DNA of 27,257 bases from assembly GCA_003661745.1 (NCBI GenBank), contig QMWS01000003.1:1-27257 (forward strand), read 5' to 3'. The notes beneath the pieces are model-generated. The model did no database searches, was not told where the DNA came from, and worked only from the letters and a program-made list of their open reading frames with translations. A program made the translations under genes and the position numbers. Below, piece after piece: positions 1 to 6,437 of this stretch; the first letter of the stretch is position 1, and each line of letters opens with the position of its first letter. This DNA comes from Thermoprotei archaeon (GTDB lineage Archaea; Thermoproteota; Thermoprotei_A; Sulfolobales; NBVN01).

Positions 1-312
1 ACTATAGTACGTTATGATAAGCGCCAGTAGCGATACTATGAGAAATATTCTTGACATCCTACACGAACATATAACGTGGAACGCGATACCAATAAATACG
101 GTGATTAGTGATGCTATGCAAGGGACAACCGCATTTGCAGATACGCGTGCTAGCGCACCTTCATGTATTAGGACAGATTTCACCACACTTGCATATAGAC
201 TCAATGACAGAATATATACTACAATATAACACACAATAAATAAGAGAAGTCCCAGTAAATACCCCAACCGCGCTCCACCAGCAGCTCCTTGCCCGTGGTT
301 AAGTTCGGACAT
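1..312 (-). CDS. Membrane protein of unknown function, partial (runs off left edge)
   Basis: The minus strand is open from an ATG at 312 to the window edge, 104 codons without a stop, so only the N-terminus is present. The first ~17 residues are polar and Gly/Ala-rich. Three hydrophobic segments follow at about residues 18-41, 58-80 and 86-103, so this is a polytopic membrane protein. A GGGGAGC stretch about 10 nt upstream of the ATG could be a Shine-Dalgarno site, and CTAATAAAATG (about 348-358) could be its TATA box. No family is recognised. The plus-strand reading over the same bases has no promoter and is an unlikely gene. Confidence 0.6.
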   Translation of the reverse strand, partial: MSELNHGQGAAGGARLGYLLGLLLFIVCYIVVYILSLSLYASVVKSVLIHEGALARVSANAVVPCIASLITVFIGIAFHVICSCRMSRIFLIVSLLALIITYYS

Positions 313-425
313 ATCTCTGCGCCTGCTCCCCTGCTTAGTACCACAACATTTTATTAGCCCATAACTTTAATACTCTCCGCTAAAACTCATCACACCACAA
401 GCACCGTAAGATCAACTTAATAAAC

Positions 426-448
426 TCTAGAATACCTTAATTTCTAGA
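426..448 (-). terminator. Hairpin after the broken surface-protein locus
   Basis: TCTAGAA (426-432) and TTCTAGA (442-448) form a perfect 7-bp stem with a 9-nt loop, 26 nt beyond the stop codon of the 474-896 reading frame. No strong T-run follows, so termination is inferred from position and symmetry only. Confidence 0.3.
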
Positions 449-473
449 ATGATGAAAAGAGGGTCTAGTGATT

Positions 474-896
474 TTAATGAGCTGAGCCGGAAATTCTGAT
501 GCTTTTCAAATAGTTCTCATATTTATTGTATTGTATACCAAGTACCCCAAGCAATTTTCCCATACAACCCATACAGCCAATACATAATTTCCCGGGTGCT
601 AACTTCTCAGCAACATCTTGCATAGTGAAGGCTACCGTAGCCGAGGACTTGTTTATATTCCATACTCTAGCTGCTATTGTTGCTATACCACTGTAAGTGT
701 ATCCCTCAGATGCTATACCAGCCACAGGCCTAGCTTCTCCTGGCTTGTAGAATAGCACACTCACCGTACTTAACACTTCCTGGGACCTGATCTCTACAAC
801 TACTTCAGGACCCCGTAATGATAGCGTGACGTCAGGCACCTTATATGTTGTCGCCGCCAGATAAATTGACCCATTCACTATAGGTTGTAGTAACAT
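474..896 (-). CDS. C-terminal part of a predicted surface/extracellular beta-domain protein
   Basis: A 140-residue frame with ATG at 896 that overlaps the end of the preceding frame by 19 nt, in a different phase. It carries a beta-rich stretch with a FYKPGEARPV segment. This matches FYKPESPVP in the upstream frame, so the two frames look like tandem copies of one beta-sandwich-like domain. The C-terminal third has a short Cys-rich CIGCMGCMG motif. There is no own signal peptide and no clear Shine-Dalgarno site. The frame is open 5' of the ATG back to a stop near 940, so it may be the continuation of the upstream gene after a frame change rather than an independent gene. Function unknown; extracellular location is inferred from the locus. 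Confidence 0.5.
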   Translation of the reverse strand: MLLQPIVNGSIYLAATTYKVPDVTLSLRGPEVVVEIRSQEVLSTVSVLFYKPGEARPVAGIASEGYTYSGIATIAARVWNINKSSATVAFTMQDVAEKLAPGKLCIGCMGCMGKLLGVLGIQYNKYENYLKSIRISGSAH

Positions 897-1666
897 ACTA
901 AGCTGGTTAAGTAGCCTGCGGAATCTTCCTTCCCAGCCATACTACATGAGATTTTAACTGGCTTTCCACGAATTTCTATGTCATCAAATAAGATCTTAGT
1001 TTGCTCTACAATAGCTCTACATTCTAGCACGTTAACAGCATTTGATAAGTGTCCGCTCCACACGACCACAGTATAGGTCCCTGGATTCACTGTATGAAGA
1101 ACTTTACTTAATTTTACCACAAGTAGCGTTAATGAGTTACTTACGTATACGTAGTCTGCTAGAATTATTGTTGGACTATGTTCGCCTATTGGCACAATTT
1201 CGTAATTGGGTACCGGACTTTCAGGCTTGTAGAAGGCTATACTTACTATGAGGCCCCTACACCCAGCTGCTACATGTGTTCCATTAGTATAAAGAAATGC
1301 CTGCTCAGGTCGGAGTAGTGCTGTGATATTTACCGTGAATAGGTGCGTAACTTCAGCACCTATGCTAACTACCTCCTTACTAGTCCTTGCCACATTTTCG
1401 CTAGGAGGCGTTACTATTTGTGTTGGTACTGTCTCACCGGGCATAGCTGCAGTCTTGCTTATTGCTGCGGCCGTCTCCGTAAGAGTAAGTAGCTTGGTAA
1501 TGGTTGTTTCACCTAATTCTGTTGTTTTAGAATGACTAGTTAGAGTCGGTAGGAACTCAGTAGTTGACGTTTCAGATGTATGCCCTGCTACTGTAGACGG
1601 TGAAGCAATGCCCTCCTTATGGCTTGGGGTGGATATAATATACGAACACAATGTTTGTAAACTCAC
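878..1666 (-). CDS. Ser/Thr-rich stalk plus beta domain of a predicted surface protein
   Basis: A 262-residue frame starting at GTG 1666. Residues ~15-100 are very rich in Ser, Thr, Pro and Glu, as in extracellular linkers or stalks of archaeal surface proteins. Residues ~105-262 are beta-rich with an NGT glycosylation sequon and the FYKPESPVP segment shared with the next frame. The frame has no hydrophobic N-terminus, although an exported stalk protein needs one. A strongly hydrophobic helix is encoded just upstream in another phase (1617-1742). I therefore think it is one part of a broken or recoded gene. It lies downstream of tRNA-Ser on the same strand. No family name can be given. Confidence 0.55.
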   Translation of the reverse strand: MSLQTLCSYIISTPSHKEGIASPSTVAGHTSETSTTEFLPTLTSHSKTTELGETTITKLLTLTETAAAISKTAAMPGETVPTQIVTPPSENVARTSKEVVSIGAEVTHLFTVNITALLRPEQAFLYTNGTHVAAGCRGLIVSIAFYKPESPVPNYEIVPIGEHSPTIILADYVYVSNSLTLLVVKLSKVLHTVNPGTYTVVVWSGHLSNAVNVLECRAIVEQTKILFDDIEIRGKPVKISCSMAGKEDSAGYLTSLVCYYNL

Positions 1667-1742
1667 TGCTATATAGCATATAGAGCGCAGCTACAATTAT
1701 AATGGCTGCAACAGCTACTGCAGCTGCCTCACCCACGAGCAC
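1617..1742 (-). other. Out-of-frame N-terminal membrane anchor of the surface-protein locus
   Basis: Minus-strand frame with GTG at 1742 (or 1736) and TAA at 1619-1617, 41 codons. After VLVGE comes a continuous hydrophobic helix, AAAVAVAAIIIVAALYMLY, that looks like a signal anchor or pilin-like N-terminus. A GGGGTG element just upstream of the GTG could be a ribosome site. It overlaps the start of the Ser/Thr-rich frame in another phase and is in the same phase as the 474-896 frame. A single frame change in 1617-1690 would join anchor and stalk. Confidence 0.4.
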
Positions 1743-1837
1743 ACCCCAAGAAATAAATGGCGGAGACCAAAATACTACGGTATCATCAAGTCTATCCCTG
1801 TATCAAACATTAGTAGGAAACATTAGGAGGAGATGTG

Positions 1838-1924
1838 TGGCGCCGGGGGCGGGATTCGAACCCGCGCGGGCGAACGCCCACCGGCTCTCAAGGCCGGCCC
1901 CTTAGACCGCTCGGGCACCCCGGC
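1838..1924 (-). tRNA. tRNA-Ser(UGA)
   Basis: The minus strand folds as a class II tRNA. The acceptor stem is GCCGGGG/CCCCGGC with discriminator G and encoded CCA (1838-1840). It has a long variable arm (GGGCG/CGCCC) and a T-arm with TTCGAAT. The anticodon loop CTTGAGA is at 1892-1886, with anticodon TGA at 1890-1888. There is no intron. The total is 87 nt including CCA. A tRNA-Ser after rps10 is part of the classic crenarchaeal gene order. An AT-rich element ATTCATAAAC (about 1948-1957) is at TATA-box distance. Confidence 0.95.
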
Positions 1925-2036
1925 ACCAAAAAGTAGTTTTTTGGGGAGTTTATGAATTTTAGTATAGTCTCGAGTAAGTTAGAGCTTACGTAGGATAATG
2001 GTGGGTCAATCTACTTAAGGTGCCAGCTCCTGCAGC

Positions 2037-2046
2037 ACAAAAAACC
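2037..2046 (-). terminator. T-tract after rps10
   Basis: The minus strand reads GGTTTTTTGT 36 nt after the rps10 stop. Archaeal RNA polymerase terminates on such U-tracts, so this is a plausible 3' end for the tuf-rps10 transcript before tRNA-Ser. Confidence 0.35.
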
Positions 2047-2080
2047 AAGTTTAGTGCGCTTTTACCTAAAATTACAAAGC

Positions 2081-2392
2081 TTACCTAAGTAACTCTAGCT
2101 CTATATACACGTCGTCAGGTACCCTAACTCTCATTATCTGCCTCATTACTCTCTCGTCGGCTGCAATGTCAATTATTCTCTTGTGTATCCTCATTTCCCA
2201 CTTCTCATAGACCTTAGTCCCTTCGCCGTGGGGAGGCACTAACACTGGTACTACTAGCCTCTTTGTTGGAAGTGGTATGGGGCCTCTTACCTCCACGCCC
2301 GCTTTCTTAGCTATATCGACTAGTTGCTTAGCTACGTCGTTGAGATGCTCTACGTTAGTACTCCATAGCCTTATTCTGACTCTACTGCTCAT
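2081..2392 (-). CDS. rps10: 30S ribosomal protein S10 (uS10)
   Basis: A 103-residue protein, normal length for archaeal uS10, a component of the 30S head. The N-terminus (VRIRLWSTNVEHLN) and the central GPIPLPTKRLVVPVLVPPHG loop are the family hallmarks. The loop is followed by KVYEKWEMRIHKRIIDI and a C-terminal strand ending in IELELLR. It starts with ATG 59 nt downstream of tuf on the same strand. It can be co-transcribed with tuf or use the CACTTAAAATTAC element (about 2430-2442) as its own TATA box. Confidence 0.97.
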   Translation of the reverse strand: MSSRVRIRLWSTNVEHLNDVAKQLVDIAKKAGVEVRGPIPLPTKRLVVPVLVPPHGEGTKVYEKWEMRIHKRIIDIAADERVMRQIMRVRVPDDVYIELELLR

Positions 2393-2451
2393 TGCTGGTC
2401 CCTGACCGATACTGCCTTATAGTCAGTAATTTTAAGTGCTTTCAGCCGTTA

Positions 2452-3771
2452 TTACTTTGTTCTTATCTCTACCTTTATCGGCTTAACATCAACAATAACT
2501 CCTATCCCTACGGTCTTACCCATGTCTCTCATTGCGAATCTGCCCAGCTGCGGGAAGTCACTGTACTTCTCTACTACCATAGGCTTGATAGGCTTGAACT
2601 TTATTACCGCTGACTCACCAGGTCTGATGAACTGCGGGTTCTTTTCTGCTATCTTACCAGTCTTAGGGTCTAGCTTCCCTATTATCTCAACTATCCTGCA
2701 TGCTACTGAGGCTGTATGTGCGTGGATAACTGGTGTGTATCCTACGTGAATTGCTGATGGATGCCATACAACTAGTACTCTGGCAGTGAACTCTTCAACA
2801 ACCGTCGGTGGATTAGTTAAGTGCCCAGCAACATCGCCTCTCCTAATCTGGTCCTTGGAGACGCCTCTTACGTTAAAGCCTATGTTGTCTCCCGGCACTG
2901 CCTCGCTGAGTCTCTCGTGATGCATCTCTATTGATCTTACTTCGCCTACTACAGCTGGTGGCATGAAGACTACTTTGTCGCCTACCTTTAGCTTTCCTGT
3001 CTCTACCCTGCCAACAGGTACCGTACCAACACCTGAGATACTGTAGACCTCCTGAATTGGTATCCTCAGTGGCTTATCAACAGGCTTTGGCGGCTCCTTC
3101 ATCATATCGAGTGCTTCAACTAGTGTGGGTCCCTTATACCATGGCATGTTAGGTGACTTCTCTATAATGTTGTCGCCTGTCCACCCTGATACAGGCACGA
3201 ATGGTATGTTACTGACCTTGTACCCTAGTGGAGCCATGAACTTCTTTAGAGTCTCAACAACTTGCTTGTATCTAGCCTCACTCCACGGTGGGTCAGTAAT
3301 GTCCATCTTAGTTACAGCTACGACTATCTGGTCAATACCCATAGTCTTAGCTAGAACTATGTGCTCTCTCGTCTGACCCTCCCTGCTCATTCCTGCCTCA
3401 AACTCGCCTGTCTTAGCTGAAACTACTAGTAATGCTACGTCAGCTTGGCTAGCACCAGTGATCATGTTCTTTATGAAGTCCCTGTGACCAGGCGCGTCGA
3501 TAATCGTCCAGTAATACTTAGGTGTCTCGAATCTCATGAAGGTTAGTGCTATAGTGACACCTCTTTCTCTCTCCTCCTTTAGCTTGTCGAGGAACCATGC
3601 ATACTTCTCTGACTCCTTGCCGGCTTTCTTAGCTGCTTCCTCAACCTCCTTGATAGTCTTCTCGTCAATAGCACCTAGCTTCATTAGCATGTGTCCTACT
3701 AGCGTGCTCTTGCCGTGGTCTACGTGGCCTATTACGACCAGATTTAAGTGTGGCTTCTTTGGTCTACTCAT
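2452..3771 (-). CDS. tuf: Translation elongation factor 1-alpha (aEF1A, EF-Tu homologue)
   Basis: A 439-residue GTPase that delivers aminoacyl-tRNA to the ribosome. G1 GHVDHGKS is at residues 15-22. G2 (RGVTIALTF), G3 (DAPGH) and G4 (TKMD) follow, then two beta-barrel domains ending in GIGVIVDVKPIKVEI. The insertion EKSPNMPWYKGPTL after the G domain is the form shared by crenarchaea and eukaryotes, and it supports the taxonomic call. The start is set by a strong GGTGGTGAT site at 3775-3783. It has its own promoter, although the gene stands in the ribosomal cluster between rps7 and rps10. Confidence 0.98.
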   Translation of the reverse strand: MSRPKKPHLNLVVIGHVDHGKSTLVGHMLMKLGAIDEKTIKEVEEAAKKAGKESEKYAWFLDKLKEERERGVTIALTFMRFETPKYYWTIIDAPGHRDFIKNMITGASQADVALLVVSAKTGEFEAGMSREGQTREHIVLAKTMGIDQIVVAVTKMDITDPPWSEARYKQVVETLKKFMAPLGYKVSNIPFVPVSGWTGDNIIEKSPNMPWYKGPTLVEALDMMKEPPKPVDKPLRIPIQEVYSISGVGTVPVGRVETGKLKVGDKVVFMPPAVVGEVRSIEMHHERLSEAVPGDNIGFNVRGVSKDQIRRGDVAGHLTNPPTVVEEFTARVLVVWHPSAIHVGYTPVIHAHTASVACRIVEIIGKLDPKTGKIAEKNPQFIRPGESAVIKFKPIKPMVVEKYSDFPQLGRFAMRDMGKTVGIGVIVDVKPIKVEIRTK

Positions 3772-3812
3772 CCTATCACCACCTCTTCACGTCATGTACT
3801 TTAGACAGGTAA

Positions 3813-3822
3813 CCTTATAAAA
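3813..3822 (-). promoter_or_regulatory. TATA box of tuf
   Basis: The minus strand reads TTTTATAAGG after an A/T-rich BRE-like run. Transcription would begin near 3792, giving a ~20-nt leader that contains the GGTGGTGAT ribosome site. Confidence 0.6.
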
Positions 3823-3840
3823 TTTTTAATTCCAGCTCTC

Positions 3841-4431
3841 TTACCTCGAGCTTAATGCTATCCTCTCTATCTCCTCTTTCCTAGCTACGGCATAGCTCTT
3901 CGGGTCATTTTTCGCTGCAAGTATTATCTCATCAGCTAAGCACTCAGCAATATTCTTGGTTGACTTAAATGCAGCCAATCTAGCGCCCTCGGTAATATGC
4001 CTTAAGGCTAAGTCAACCCTCCTTAAAGGCGACACATCTACTGCAACGTGATATATTATACCTCCGTACATAATTCTAGTTGTCTCCTCCCTCGGCGCTG
4101 CATTCTCGATCGCCCTAACAAGAACCTGCAATGGGTTCTCGCCCGTCTTTAGGTGTATTATCTCGAATGCTCTCTTAACGATGTTATACGCCAAGTGTTT
4201 CTTACCAGTATTTCTGCCGGGCCTCATCAACTTATTCATTAGTCTCTCAACGATAGGTACCTCAGCCTTACCGAATCTCCTGTGCTCGTGCCTGCCGCCA
4301 GTATGCGGCAGGTATACTGGCCTCAAAGATATGTACTTCTTTAAGCTAGGGTCCCTAACTACTACCCCCTCGTAGCTCCACTTACCAAACAACTTAATCT
4401 CAATTGTCTTAGGTTCCAGTACGTTACTCAT
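3841..4431 (-). CDS. rps7: 30S ribosomal protein S7 (uS7)
   Basis: A 196-residue protein, typical for archaeal uS7, which nucleates the 30S head on 16S rRNA. Family segments visible are GGRHEHRRFGK, NIVKRAFEIIHLKTGENPLQVLVRAIENAAPREET, the RRVDLALRHITEGAR helix and the C-terminal ARKEEIERIALSSR. It starts with ATG 4431. In most archaea this gene directly follows rps12. Here a plus-strand gene (4552-5025) intervenes, and rps7 has a promoter of its own. Confidence 0.97.
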   Translation of the reverse strand: MSNVLEPKTIEIKLFGKWSYEGVVVRDPSLKKYISLRPVYLPHTGGRHEHRRFGKAEVPIVERLMNKLMRPGRNTGKKHLAYNIVKRAFEIIHLKTGENPLQVLVRAIENAAPREETTRIMYGGIIYHVAVDVSPLRRVDLALRHITEGARLAAFKSTKNIAECLADEIILAAKNDPKSYAVARKEEIERIALSSR

Positions 4432-4463
4432 CTATTACTCGCCTAGACCCCTCTTAATAGAAG

Positions 4464-4487
4464 GCTTTTAAGTATTTCCTAAATACT
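4464..4487 (-). promoter_or_regulatory. rps7 promoter with adjoining inverted repeat
   Basis: The minus-strand TATA-like ACTTAAAAGC (4473-4464) is about 37 nt upstream of the rps7 ATG, giving a start near 4443. Overlapping its upstream edge is a perfect inverted repeat, AGTATTT-CCT-AAATACT (4471-4487), with 7-bp arms and a 3-bp spacer. It lies between the divergent rps7 and DUF151 genes and could be an operator or an extended BRE. Confidence 0.45.
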
Positions 4488-4551
4488 GGGCGACACCGTA
4501 TTAATTTAATCAAGATTATTAACTCTGGTAACCCCTAGAAGATGATGAGGT

Positions 4552-5025
4552 ATGCAGGAGCTATACCGTGTTGTTGATGTCGAGCCGTACATCATGACCG
4601 GTGACGATGATTACGTTACAGGAACACTAACATGTTATTTAGAGGACGGTAGCGAGATAATACTGTACAACGTCCCGTACGACATTACACTAGCTATCGC
4701 CAGACTAAAGGAGCTTGACGAGAGCGAGATTTATGAACCAGACGACTTCAGAGATACAGTGTACGGCATACTGATAATGTTTCTGCCTAAGCTTAAGGCC
4801 CTAGGCGAGTCCATAGAGAAGGTAGTTATCGATGATTTCGATGATGAAAATATGGTGTATAAGGCGAGCTTATACATAACGACAGACGGCATAAGCATAA
4901 GAAGGACTATGATACCCAGCCACGCAATATTTCTCGCGCTACTCTTTAATAAGCCAGTATTTGTTACGAAAGAAATAGCTGAGATGTCACGCAACCTCGA
5001 AGAAGAGGATGAAGAGGAGATATAA
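4552..5025 (+). CDS. Bifunctional-nuclease (DUF151/BFN) family protein
   Basis: A 157-residue protein of the DUF151 family, which includes Thermotoga TM0160 and plant BFN1-like nucleases. The most diagnostic block is near residues 115-138: GISIRRTMIPSHAIFLALLF followed by KPVFVTKEI. It corresponds to the (R)PSDAIxLAL...PIYV core of the family. An EKVVIDDFDDENMVYKASL strand-loop-strand precedes it. The C-terminus is a highly acidic tail (EEEDEEEI). The gene is on the plus strand, inserted between rps12 and rps7 and divergent from rps7. An A/T-rich TATA candidate (4501-4510) lies ~45 nt upstream. Nuclease activity is a family inference. Confidence 0.8.
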   Translation: MQELYRVVDVEPYIMTGDDDYVTGTLTCYLEDGSEIILYNVPYDITLAIARLKELDESEIYEPDDFRDTVYGILIMFLPKLKALGESIEKVVIDDFDDENMVYKASLYITTDGISIRRTMIPSHAIFLALLFNKPVFVTKEIAEMSRNLEEEDEEEI

Positions 5026-5038
5026 CGCGTAAAGACAA

Positions 5039-5066
5039 TATTAGAATATAGCTATTAGAATATAGC
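5039..5066. repeat. Tandem 14-bp direct repeat
   Basis: TATTAGAATATAGC occurs twice without a gap (5039-5052, 5053-5066) just after the DUF151 stop, in the convergent interval with rps12. Confidence 0.8.
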
Positions 5067-5159
5067 ACAGGAAATAATACATCCTCTATAATCCTAGCTT
5101 AACTAATATCTTCCGTAATAAATAGTGTGAATTATGTGTAATTATAACTAAGTTACGTA

Positions 5160-5179
5160 GTAGTTTATCGTAGTTTATC
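5160..5179. repeat. Tandem 10-bp direct repeat over the rps12 stop
   Basis: GTAGTTTATC is repeated twice in tandem. The second copy includes the rps12 stop codon (TAA on the minus strand, 5177-5175). Confidence 0.75.
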
Positions 5180-5618
5180 TCATTGGCTTCTGCTTCTTGC
5201 CCTTAATGAGGGCGTCTAGAGACACTCCATTAACCATTATTACCTTATACCTTACACCTGGCAGGTCACCCATTGACCTACCTCTGCTACCACCTATGCC
5301 AGCAATTACTACTTCATCGTGCTCATCAATGAATGTAATTCCTCCGTCGTAGGGGACGAACGCCGTTACTACCTTACCGTTCTTAACGAGCTGCACTCTA
5401 ACACATTTTCTAAGTGCTGAGTTTGGCTGTCTTGACTCGACACCTACTTTTTCTAACACAATGCCCCTTGCCATTGGTGCTCCTTCAAGTGGGTCGTACT
5501 TTTCCTTGAGCTTTAGCATCCTGACTCTGAACTCCCTCTGACTCCACCTAAACTTAAGTCTCTTCTGCCTTAACTTTCTGGCAGCATAGAGGCCGTAAGG
5601 TGACTTCTTCCCCGGCAT
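5175..5618 (-). CDS. rps12: 30S ribosomal protein S12 (uS12)
   Basis: A 147-residue uS12, the decoding-centre protein of the small subunit. The conserved loop QPNSALRKCVRVQLVKNGK and the downstream VAGIGGSRGRSMGDLPGVRYKV, with the DLPGVR turn near the A site, are both intact. The N-terminus carries the archaeal/eukaryotic basic extension (ARKLRQKRLKFRWSQ). It starts ATGCCG with a GGTGTG site upstream and lies 68 nt downstream of nusA. Confidence 0.97.
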   Translation of the reverse strand: MPGKKSPYGLYAARKLRQKRLKFRWSQREFRVRMLKLKEKYDPLEGAPMARGIVLEKVGVESRQPNSALRKCVRVQLVKNGKVVTAFVPYDGGITFIDEHDEVVIAGIGGSRGRSMGDLPGVRYKVIMVNGVSLDALIKGKKQKPMR

Positions 5619-5686
5619 CCTTCACACCTTACCTGATGGGTAGTTTACTTAGTTCTGCTAATAAGCCTTACTACATCATCAATACT

Positions 5687-6130
5687 CTATACTATCGAAA
5701 CTACGTCAACTCCATAATATCTCTTAAGGACTAGCCTAGCCTTGTGTACATTCCTACCATTCTTACCTATCGCTATTCCCTTATCGTGCGGATCTACCCT
5801 GACATATAGTACCTTTCTTCCATCTGGCGTCTTATTTAGGTTTATTCCAAGTACCCTCGCCGGCAGGAAGAGGTTTTTAACAAAGTCCTCCAGCGTGTCT
5901 GCCCACTCTACGATCTCTATCCTCCTACCTAAGATCTTAGATATTCTCCTTACATTTCTTCCCTTAGCTCCCACAGCTATCCCTGCCTGTCCAGGAGGTA
6001 CTATGAATATTATTGTGCCATCTTCCTCATCTATTATGCAGTCCTTAGCTGATACGCCCGTTATGTCGTGCAGTAGAGCCATGTACCTTAACTCTTCACC
6101 GGTTATTTTAACGCTCAACCCTCTCCTCAC
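5687..6130 (-). CDS. nusA: NusA-like KH-domain transcription factor
   Basis: A 147-residue archaeal NusA, made only of two KH domains, without the S1 and N-terminal domains of bacterial NusA. The GxxG RNA-binding loops are VGAKGRN (53-59) and IGKNGRN (121-127). The protein is thought to bind RNA and assist RNA polymerase elongation or termination, which fits its place between rpl30e and rps12 in the RNA polymerase operon. The GTG start at 6130 overlaps rpl30e by 23 nt. A TTG four codons in is an alternative start. Confidence 0.92.
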   Translation of the reverse strand: MRRGLSVKITGEELRYMALLHDITGVSAKDCIIDEEDGTIIFIVPPGQAGIAVGAKGRNVRRISKILGRRIEIVEWADTLEDFVKNLFLPARVLGINLNKTPDGRKVLYVRVDPHDKGIAIGKNGRNVHKARLVLKRYYGVDVVSIV

Positions 6131-6437
6131 CCTTGCCTAACTCCATTATTCCGGACTCACCAGGGTCTAAAACAGCTATGGTCGTAATAGGAAATAACTT
6201 ACCACAGACAGTCCCTAACTCGTAGCTAGTACCATTAAACCTAATTATTGGTATGTTCCCTAATTTAGCGTAGTACCTTACATCCTCTTCGATCCACTTA
6301 GGTATCTTACTAGCTAATATGACTGCCTTTGCCTTTCCTAATTTGACTGCCCTTATAGCTCTTCTCGCACCTATTACGACCTTACCTGTTTTTAGAAGTA
6401 GTTTTATTTCATTATCTAGAGAGAGAGTCTCACTCAC
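6108..6437 (-). CDS. rpl30e: 50S ribosomal protein L30e (eL30)
   Basis: A 109-residue member of the L7Ae/L30e/S12e superfamily. Visible features are TGKVVIGARRAIRAVKLGKAK, the AVILASKIPKWIEEDVRYYA segment and a C-terminal FPITTIAVLDPGESGI. The ATG at 6437 overlaps the rpoA2 stop by 4 nt, indicating coupled translation. Position directly after rpoA2 is conserved among archaea. Confidence 0.95.
   Translation of the reverse strand: MSETLSLDNEIKLLLKTGKVVIGARRAIRAVKLGKAKAVILASKIPKWIEEDVRYYAKLGNIPIIRFNGTSYELGTVCGKLFPITTIAVLDPGESGIMELGKGEERVER

Noticed and set aside
14..229. Plus-strand 71-codon open frame at the left edge
   Set aside because: The opposite strand has a longer uninterrupted frame with membrane helices, a ribosome site and a TATA-like element. 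The plus reading has none of these.
451..483. Plus-strand ATGATGA followed by CTGA
   Set aside because: Spacing is too long, no D'/C' pair is present, and it overlaps the 3' end of a minus-strand reading frame.
4541..4548. GATGATGA before the DUF151 ATG as a box C
   Set aside because: No CTGA at guide distance. It is more simply the leader of the DUF151 mRNA.
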